This document shows positions 6,685 to 10,922 of a stretch of DNA of 10,922 bases, in pieces. The stretch spans positions 1 to 10,922 of the forward strand of contig CACVAR010000006.1 in the NCBI GenBank assembly GCA_902727905.1, in the 5' to 3' direction. Within the stretch, counting starts at the first letter, position 1, and every line of letters starts with the position of its first letter. Under the pieces are notes generated by a model. It saw only the letters and a list, made by a program, of their open reading frames with translations. It was not told the origin of the DNA and searched no databases. The DNA comes from an uncultured Sulfurovum sp. (GTDB lineage Bacteria > Campylobacterota > Campylobacteria > Campylobacterales > Sulfurovaceae). The position numbers and the translations under genes are program-made.

Positions 6685-6703
6685 TAATATATAAAACTTA
6701 GGA
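6683..6703 (+). promoter_or_regulatory. cysE -10 box and ribosome binding site
   Basis: A perfect TATAAT (6683-6688) is followed by A/T-rich DNA, AGGA at 6700-6703 and TTG at 6710 (6-nt spacing). The RNA would start near 6695, giving a very short leader of about 15 nt. There is no recognisable -35, which is usual for Campylobacterota sigma-70 promoters. Confidence 0.5.
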
Positions 6704-6709
6704 TACAAC

Positions 6710-7408
6710 TTGAATTTATTTAAAAATATTAAAGAAGACTTCTGTAATGTAGGTCGTAATGATCCTGCACTACATTCTAAATTTGAACTTTTCTTTAACT
6801 ATCCCGGTCTTTGGGCTCTTTTTTACCATCGTATAGCACACTCACTTTACAAAAGGGGTCTACGTTTTATTCCACGTTTTATTTCTGGGTTTAACCGTTT
6901 AGTAACCACTGTTGACATTCATCCTGCTGCACAAATTGGGGAGCGTGTTTTTATTGACCATGGTACTGGTGTGGTTATAGGTGAAACAGCCATTATTGGT
7001 AATGATGTGGTTATTTATCAACAAGTAACACTTGGTGGTGTAAGTACCTCTCATGGAAAACGCCACCCAACTGTGGGCAATCGTGTTGTCATTGGAGCAG
7101 GAGCAAAAATCTTAGGAAATATTACTTTGGGAGATGATGCTAAAGTTGGGGCAAACTCTGTTGTGGTTAAAAATGTACCTTGTTGTGCTACAGCTGTTGG
7201 TGTTCCAGCTCGTATACTTAACTGTAATACAAATAATGAAGAACTACGACACGATGTTTTACCTGATGTTAACAAAGAAATTTTTCACTATCTAATTAAG
7301 CGTATTGCTGTTTTAGAAGAGACAATTAAAACAGGTGATGCTGACCTTATGGAAAAAGAAGATCATGAGCTAGAAGAGATTTATGCTACTTTCATTAAGT
7401 CTATGTAA
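6710..7408 (+). CDS. cysE: Serine O-acetyltransferase
   Basis: CysE acetylates L-serine with acetyl-CoA to O-acetylserine, the first step of cysteine synthesis, in the cytoplasm. The 232-residue protein has a short N-terminal helical part (1-66) and then a left-handed beta-helix of hexapeptide repeats (about 68-168). Family signatures are DIHPAAQIG (69-77), IDHGTGVVIGET (82-93) with the catalytic Asp83-His84 pair, VTLGG (106-110), RHPTVG (118-123) with the second active-site His119, GAGAKILGN (129-137) and GVPARI (164-169). A helical tail of about 55 residues follows. The sole in-frame start is TTG at 6710, because a TAA sits at 6692-6694 and AGGA is well placed. The partner O-acetylserine sulfhydrylase (CysK) is not in view. 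Upstream DNA has a perfect -10 and a dyad, so the gene may be separately controlled. Confidence 0.96.
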   Translation: MNLFKNIKEDFCNVGRNDPALHSKFELFFNYPGLWALFYHRIAHSLYKRGLRFIPRFISGFNRLVTTVDIHPAAQIGERVFIDHGTGVVIGETAIIGNDVVIYQQVTLGGVSTSHGKRHPTVGNRVVIGAGAKILGNITLGDDAKVGANSVVVKNVPCCATAVGVPARILNCNTNNEELRHDVLPDVNKEIFHYLIKRIAVLEETIKTGDADLMEKEDHELEEIYATFIKSM

Positions 7409-7437
7409 TAAACTATAATCCTTAATTAGTTTTTTTG

Positions 7438-7465
7438 TATAATTCGGAAATTATCCAAATAAGGA
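7438..7465 (+). promoter_or_regulatory. aspC promoter -10 and ribosome binding site
   Basis: A run of T ending in TTTTTTTG leads into a perfect TATAAT at 7438-7443, the classic look of a Campylobacterota sigma-70 promoter. Transcription would begin near 7450. AAGGA at 7461-7465 lies 8 nt before the ATG at 7474 and decides that start; the in-frame ATG at 7435 is inside the -10 element itself and so would not be on the transcript. Confidence 0.6.
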
Positions 7466-7473
7466 CTAACACT

Positions 7474-8643
7474 ATGCTGTCAAAACGTATTCAAACATTA
7501 TCTCCTTCTTTAACCATTGCCATAGCAACACTTGCTAGAGAACTCAAAGCAGAAGGTAAAGATGTTATTTCTTTCTCGGCTGGTGAACCAGACTTTGACA
7601 CACCTGTAGCCGTCAAAAATGCTGCTAAAGCAGCTCTGGATGCTGGACATACAAAATATACAGCCGTTCCAGGAACACCTGAACTCTTACAAGCCGTAGC
7701 AGACAAGCTTAAAAGAGAAAATGGTTTAACTTATACCACAAACCAAATTCAAACAAATAATGGGGCGAAACACTCACTTTTTAATCTCTTTCAAGCACTT
7801 GTAGATGATGGAGATGAAGTAATCATCCCTGCCCCTTACTGGGTAACTTATCCTGAACTGGTTAAATATGCAGGTGGTGTTTCTGTTGTTATAGAGACCA
7901 ATGACAGTACAGGGTTTAAAATTACAGCTGAACAACTTAAAGCTGCTATTACGCCTAAAACAAAAATGCTTATTTTGACTTCACCTTCAAACCCTACAGG
8001 TGCTGTATACTCAGAAGAAGAACTCAAAAGTTTAGCTGAAGTTCTAAAAGGAACTAACGTACTTGTTGCTTCTGATGAAATGTATGAAAAACTGATATTT
8101 GGTGACACTAAATTTGTAGCAGCAGCTAGTATTTCAGATGACATGTTTCAACGTACCATTACTATTAATGGACTCAGTAAATCAGCAGCCATGACAGGTT
8201 GGCGTTTTGGGTATATGGCTTCTGCCAATACCGAACTAATCGCAGTTATGAATAAACTACAGTCTCAAAGTACTTCAAATATTAACTCTATTACACAAGA
8301 TGCAGCCATTGTTGGACTTGATGGAACAATTGATGCAGAAGTTGAAGAGATGAGAGTTGCCTTTGAAGCACGTTGTCAAGAAGCTACCGACCTCTTCAAT
8401 GCTGTAGATGGTCTATCTGTGGTTAAACCAAATGGTGCTTTTTACCTCTTTGTAAACATTAAAGAAGTTTCAAATGATTCTATGCAATTTTGTAAAGATT
8501 TACTAGAAGACCAAGGTGTTGCTGTTGTACCAGGCGTAGGTTTTGGTTCAGAAGGATACTTTAGATTCTCTTATGCTACTGACATCGAAACAATTAAGGC
8601 AGGTATTAAACGTATTGAAGCCTTTGTAAAAAAACAAAAATAA
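7474..8643 (+). CDS. aspC: Aspartate aminotransferase, class I fold type I (Ib-like)
   Basis: This PLP enzyme interconverts aspartate plus 2-oxoglutarate with oxaloacetate plus glutamate. The 389-residue length and sequence fit the Ib subgroup (Thermus-like). Motifs seen, numbered from the ATG at 7474: SAGEPDFDTP (35-44), PYWVTYPE (121-128), SPSNPTGAVY (170-179) with PLP-ring-contacting Asn173, SDEMYE (200-205) with Asp201, NGLSKSAAMTGWRFGYMA (232-249) with the Schiff-base Lys236 and Arg244, and YFRFSYA (362-368) with substrate carboxylate-binding Arg364. Some Ib enzymes also use prephenate; that cannot be settled from this sequence. I reject a longer form from 7435 because its first 13 codons cover the promoter. 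A hairpin follows the stop and the convergent queC. Confidence 0.93.
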   Translation: MLSKRIQTLSPSLTIAIATLARELKAEGKDVISFSAGEPDFDTPVAVKNAAKAALDAGHTKYTAVPGTPELLQAVADKLKRENGLTYTTNQIQTNNGAKHSLFNLFQALVDDGDEVIIPAPYWVTYPELVKYAGGVSVVIETNDSTGFKITAEQLKAAITPKTKMLILTSPSNPTGAVYSEEELKSLAEVLKGTNVLVASDEMYEKLIFGDTKFVAAASISDDMFQRTITINGLSKSAAMTGWRFGYMASANTELIAVMNKLQSQSTSNINSITQDAAIVGLDGTIDAEVEEMRVAFEARCQEATDLFNAVDGLSVVKPNGAFYLFVNIKEVSNDSMQFCKDLLEDQGVAVVPGVGFGSEGYFRFSYATDIETIKAGIKRIEAFVKKQK

Positions 8644-8652
8644 CATCTTTAT

Positions 8653-8671
8653 AAGTGGGTTTTACCCACTT
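8653..8671. terminator. Hairpin between convergent aspC and queC
   Basis: AAGTGGGT (8653-8660) pairs perfectly with ACCCACTT (8664-8671) around a TTT loop, and with one bulged base the stem can extend by A-T pairs (ATA.. / ..TAT). On the plus strand it is followed by TATTCC, a weak T-tract. Placed between two converging stops (8643 and 8683), it probably serves as a shared, two-way terminator. Confidence 0.65.
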
Positions 8672-8682
8672 TATTCCATAAA

Positions 8683-9348
8683 CTACAAATACGCAATCGG
8701 ATCTTCAACACCAGCTATATCAAATCCATTTAAACGTAAACGACAAGAGTCGCAGACTCCACAAGCTTTATCCTCATTTTTATAACATGACCATGTATCC
8801 TTAAGGGGAACATTTAGAGCTATGGACTTAGTAACTATTTCAGATTTTTGCATGTGTACCAATGGCATTTTAATGTCCAGTTTAGTTTCCTCTTTTGTTC
8901 CTAAATTAATAGACTTTTCCATTGATGTAATGTATTCATCTCGACAATCTGGGTAACCAGAGCTATCTTCTTCTACCACACCAATAAACAGTGCTTCTGC
9001 TCCATGTTTCTCAGCAATAGCTGTAGCAATAGAGATAAAAATACCATTTCTAAAAGGGACATAAGTTATGGGTACTCCCTCCTCTACTCCTGTTGTTGGA
9101 ATCTCCAAAGCGTTATCAGTTAAAGCCGAAGCACCAATCTGCTTAAAAAAATCCAAGTCAATCTCGTAACTTTCAATGGCTCCCAAATTTTTAGAGATTT
9201 TCCTAAAACAATCCAACTCTTTAACTTCTGTTCTTTGACCATAGTTAAAATGTAATGCAATAAGCTCGTAGCCCTCATTTTTAGCTATTGTTGCGCCTAA
9301 AGCACTGTCCATTCCACCAGATATTATGCATACTGCTTTTTTACTCAA
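8683..9348 (-). CDS. queC: 7-cyano-7-deazaguanine (preQ0) synthase
   Basis: QueC converts 7-carboxy-7-deazaguanine to preQ0 with ATP and ammonia, on the path to queuosine in tRNA. The 221-residue protein shows the ATP-pyrophosphatase loop SGGMDS (10-15), LHFNYGQRT (32-40), PFRNGIF (98-104), the substrate-side block SGYPDCRDEY (130-139), and the zinc site made of C188 (TWSCY), C196, C199 and C202 (CGVCDSC), all intact. The only in-frame start before conserved sequence is TTG, because a TGA lies two codons upstream; a weak GGAT sits 5-6 nt before it. No other queuosine gene (queD, queE, queF) is visible. It is divergent from ybeY across 52 bp and convergent with aspC. Confidence 0.95.
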   Translation of the reverse strand: MSKKAVCIISGGMDSALGATIAKNEGYELIALHFNYGQRTEVKELDCFRKISKNLGAIESYEIDLDFFKQIGASALTDNALEIPTTGVEEGVPITYVPFRNGIFISIATAIAEKHGAEALFIGVVEEDSSGYPDCRDEYITSMEKSINLGTKEETKLDIKMPLVHMQKSEIVTKSIALNVPLKDTWSCYKNEDKACGVCDSCRLRLNGFDIAGVEDPIAYL

Positions 9349-9369
9349 AATTCATCCATTTTTACAAGT

Positions 9370-9391
9370 ATTTTACCTATTTTTCGGTAAA
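9370..9391. promoter_or_regulatory. Divergent queC/ybeY control region with an inverted repeat
   Basis: In the 52-bp spacer, TTTACC (9372-9377) and GGTAAA (9386-9391) form a perfect 6-bp inverted repeat with an 8-bp centre. On the minus strand TAAAAT (plus-strand 9370-9375) is a good -10 for queC; on the plus strand TATTTT (9378-9383) is a weak -10 for ybeY. The dyad overlaps both, so it could be an operator, but a 6-bp repeat can arise by chance. Confidence 0.3.
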
Positions 9392-9400
9392 CTCCAAGCC

Positions 9401-9838
9401 ATGTTAAACATTGAAAACCTCACAGATTTTGTTCCAAATATTAAAATGTTAGAAAGTATTGGAAATAGTGTCACATCAAGGGAGATTGATTTGACTCTAT
9501 GTTACAATGATACTATACAACAGTATAATAAGGAGTACCGTCAACAAAACAAGGCTACTGACGTTTTAAGCTTTCCCATTATAAATGACATAATTACAGA
9601 TAACAATTTTATCCCTTTAGGCTCTATTGTAATTTCTATTGATTTTGTTTTTAATAAAGCACAAGAATATAAACATAGTACCGAGTCAGAGATGGCATTA
9701 CTTTTTATTCATGGTCTACTGCATCTTTTGGGGTATGATCATGAAAGTGACAACGGAGAAATGAGAGAAAAAGAAGCGTTAATAATCCAAAACTTTAACC
9801 TTCCCAGTAGTTTAATAGTAAGAACAGAGGAGAACTAA
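9401..9838 (+). CDS. ybeY: Endoribonuclease YbeY (16S rRNA maturation)
   Basis: YbeY is a zinc-dependent RNase needed for 16S rRNA 3'-end maturation and ribosome quality control. The 145-residue protein has the diagnostic metal site HGLLHLLGYDHESD, with His104, His108 and His114, and the conserved block YRQQNKATDVLSFP (46-59). LGSIVISID at 73-81 is the usual central strand. The start ATG at 9401 matches the usual family N-terminus but has no real Shine-Dalgarno (CTCCAAGCC precedes it). The only upstream ATG in frame is at 9326, inside queC, and would add a non-conserved tail of 25 residues. The stop overlaps the next gene's ATG by one base (TAATG), so it is probably coupled to the antiporter gene. 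Confidence 0.94.
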   Translation: MLNIENLTDFVPNIKMLESIGNSVTSREIDLTLCYNDTIQQYNKEYRQQNKATDVLSFPIINDIITDNNFIPLGSIVISIDFVFNKAQEYKHSTESEMALLFIHGLLHLLGYDHESDNGEMREKEALIIQNFNLPSSLIVRTEEN

Positions 9839-10803
9839 TGGATTTTGTCATATTCATATTAGCCATGGGTGGACTAATATTTGGAGCTGACTTCATTGTC
9901 AACCAGAGTGAGCGTATTGCTTTACGCTTTAACATTTCAGAGTTTATCATAGGATCTACACTAATAGCCTTGGGTACATCTTTACCCGAAATGGCTGCGA
10001 GTATGGCTGCGAGTTTTAATGATAAGCCAGAAATAGCCATTGCTAACGCAGTGGGTTCAAATATTATGAATATTACGCTTGTTTTGGCTGTGATTTTCAT
10101 TTTATCGAAGAAAACACATTGGGAAGAAACCATTACACGTGATTTTTTTGCAAAAGATAGTATTTGGGCATTAATGCCAATTTTAATTTTTTTACTGATG
10201 GGAATTGATGGTGAAATTGGCAAATTTGATGCAGCCCTACTTTTTATTCTTATGTTTTCCTATCTCTTATTTTTATTTCAAGATGCAAGAAACGATGAAG
10301 TTGAGGAAGTAGACCAAGAATTAAGAAAAAACTTTTCATGGATAACATCACTTTCTCTACTTTTTGTAGGTTTTGCAATGGTTGTGATTGGTGCAAGTTT
10401 CGCTATTGACTCTGCTTCAAACATTGCAAAAAGTCTTGGTGTAAGTGAATGGATGATTGGTGTTTTAGTACTTGCATTTGGTACTTCACTGCCTGAACTT
10501 ATTGTTTCTATTACTGCTGTAATCAAAGGAAAAGTAGGTATGGCAATAGGAAATATCATAGGTTCCAACTTAGCCAATACCACCATGGTTATAGGGGCAG
10601 CTGCAATGGTTAATAACCTAGACATTAGCTTACACGCTTACCACTATGATTTAGCCATAATGACAGCTGCAACCATCATGCTTATTTACATAACTGCAAA
10701 CAAGCTTTACTCTAAACCAGCTGGAATTTCATTACTCATTGTACTTTCTCTTTTCTTATATGAGAAAGTTTACCCTGTCATACCAATAGTACCTGCTAGT
10801 TAA
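9838..10803 (+). CDS. Na+/Ca2+-exchanger-type antiporter (CaCA superfamily, YrbG-like)
   Basis: This 321-residue integral inner-membrane protein of the calcium/cation antiporter family exports cations, typically Ca2+, against Na+ or H+. It shows the two inverted alpha repeats that define the family: GSTLIALGTSLPEMAAS (39-55) with GSNIMNIT (73-80), and GVLVLAFGTSLPELIVS (208-224) with IGSNLANTT (241-249). Ion-site glutamates E51 and E220 are both present. About ten hydrophobic segments flank an acidic cytoplasmic loop (about 149-164, DARNDEVEEVDQELRK). The length equals that of E. coli YrbG-like members. Ion specificity cannot be read from sequence. AGAGGAG at 9826-9832 lies 5 nt before the ATG, and the start overlaps the ybeY stop. 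A flavoprotein gene begins 9 nt downstream. Confidence 0.92.
   Translation: MDFVIFILAMGGLIFGADFIVNQSERIALRFNISEFIIGSTLIALGTSLPEMAASMAASFNDKPEIAIANAVGSNIMNITLVLAVIFILSKKTHWEETITRDFFAKDSIWALMPILIFLLMGIDGEIGKFDAALLFILMFSYLLFLFQDARNDEVEEVDQELRKNFSWITSLSLLFVGFAMVVIGASFAIDSASNIAKSLGVSEWMIGVLVLAFGTSLPELIVSITAVIKGKVGMAIGNIIGSNLANTTMVIGAAAMVNNLDISLHAYHYDLAIMTAATIMLIYITANKLYSKPAGISLLIVLSLFLYEKVYPVIPIVPAS
9991..10014 (+). repeat. Perfect 12-bp tandem repeat inside the antiporter gene
   Basis: ATGGCTGCGAGT occurs twice in a row and encodes MAAS-MAAS right after the LPE of the first alpha repeat. The spacing from LPE to the GSN motif (24 residues up to and including GSN) equals that in the second half of the same protein, so the repeat has not added length. 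It looks like convergent codon choice on a small-residue helix rather than a recent duplication. Confidence 0.6.
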
Positions 10804-10812
10804 ATCTCAAAC

Positions 10813-10922
10813 ATGAAAAACTACGACTGCATCATTATTGGTGCAGGAGCAGCTGGTATGATGGCTGCCATTACAGCAGGCAAAAAAGACCTTACTGTTC
10901 TTGTCCTCGAAAAACTTCCTAA
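10813..10922 (+). CDS. FAD-dependent oxidoreductase, probably BaiN/HI0933 family, 3'-truncated by window edge
   Basis: Only the first 36 codons are in view. They read MKNYDCIIIGAGAAGMMAAI and then TAGKKDLTVLVLEKLP. This is a Rossmann dinucleotide fold with GxGxxG at 10-15 and an acidic residue (E33) at the end of the second strand, placed to bind the FAD ribose. The AGAAGMMAAITAG style is that of the HI0933/BaiN flavoproteins, annotated as NAD(P)/FAD-dependent oxidoreductases, but a different FAD enzyme is possible with so little sequence. The ATG lies 9 nt after the antiporter stop with no obvious ribosome binding site, so it is probably in the same operon. Confidence 0.75.
   Translation, partial: MKNYDCIIIGAGAAGMMAAITAGKKDLTVLVLEKLP

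Noticed and set aside
7435..7473. N-terminal extension of aspC by 13 residues from an upstream ATG
   Set aside because: The extension covers the TATAAT box and the AAGGA ribosome binding site, and Ib aminotransferases begin near the MLSKRIQ point.
7848..8144. Minus-strand open frame of 98 codons within aspC
   Set aside because: Fully inside a conserved aminotransferase gene on the other strand; no independent support.
9326..9400. N-terminal extension of ybeY by 25 residues
   Set aside because: The upstream ATG lies inside divergent queC, the added residues are not family-like, and the extension would cover the shared promoter spacer.
9795..10223. Minus-strand open frame of 142 codons opposite ybeY and the antiporter
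   Set aside because: It lies antisense to strongly conserved transmembrane coding sequence; its composition (many I, M, S, P, K) is the usual mirror of such genes and no family motif is visible.
10278..10625. Minus-strand open frame of 115 codons opposite the antiporter
   Set aside because: Mirror of the second alpha repeat region, with no ribosome binding site or recognisable domain.
1..10922. Mobile element, CRISPR array, tRNA/rRNA gene, toxin-antitoxin or defence island
   Set aside because: No transposase or integrase, no regularly spaced repeats, no tRNA-like cloverleaf and no terminal inverted repeats were seen. The base and codon style is even across the window and nearly every gene is a housekeeping type.

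Overview
This window looks like an ordinary, densely packed chromosomal stretch from a low-GC Campylobacterota (Epsilonproteobacteria) species. A free-living sulfur-oxidising type related to Sulfurimonas is my best guess. The reasons are the AT-rich coding style (by eye about one third GC), promoter candidates built mainly on a TATAAT-like -10 in T-rich DNA with poor -35 boxes, almost exclusive use of TAA stops, and a Bpt-type leucyltransferase of the kind carried by this group. The genus assignment is inference from style, not from a marker gene.

Layout. Bases 2-1072 hold the C-terminal half of purL (purine synthesis), cut by the left window edge and closed by a 10-bp stem-loop. Two minus-strand genes follow: a small secreted four-cysteine protein of unknown function (1102-1578) and bpt, an N-degron leucyltransferase (1737-2498). 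A 71-bp divergent spacer separates bpt from a tight plus-strand cluster: a TrmN6-like tRNA methyltransferase (2570), a YkgJ-type cysteine-cluster protein (3266), a TPR lipoprotein (3649), trpC (5014) and a short-chain dehydrogenase (5812). The gaps inside this cluster are 0, -1, 18 and 3 nt, so it is probably one operon. cysE (6710) and aspC (7474) follow, each with its own good -10 box. aspC meets the minus-strand queC (8683-9348) across a shared hairpin. queC is divergent from ybeY (9401), which overlaps a Na+/Ca2+-exchanger-type antiporter (9838). The start of a flavoprotein gene (10813) runs off the right edge.

How the genes work together. The contents are housekeeping functions: nucleotide and amino-acid synthesis (PurL, TrpC, CysE, AspC), tRNA and rRNA maturation (TrmN6-like, QueC, YbeY), regulated proteolysis (Bpt), cation transport and an envelope lipoprotein. 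No pathway is complete here. trpC in particular sits apart from any other trp gene.

I found no mobile element, CRISPR array, rRNA or tRNA gene, toxin-antitoxin pair or defence system, and no convincing new biological system. The most notable points are the secreted four-cysteine protein, trpC embedded in an unrelated operon, four genes whose only possible start is TTG, a nested dyad at the cysE promoter, and a dyad in the queC/ybeY divergent spacer. No gap without a gene exceeds 300 bases; the longest is 158 bp (1579-1736).
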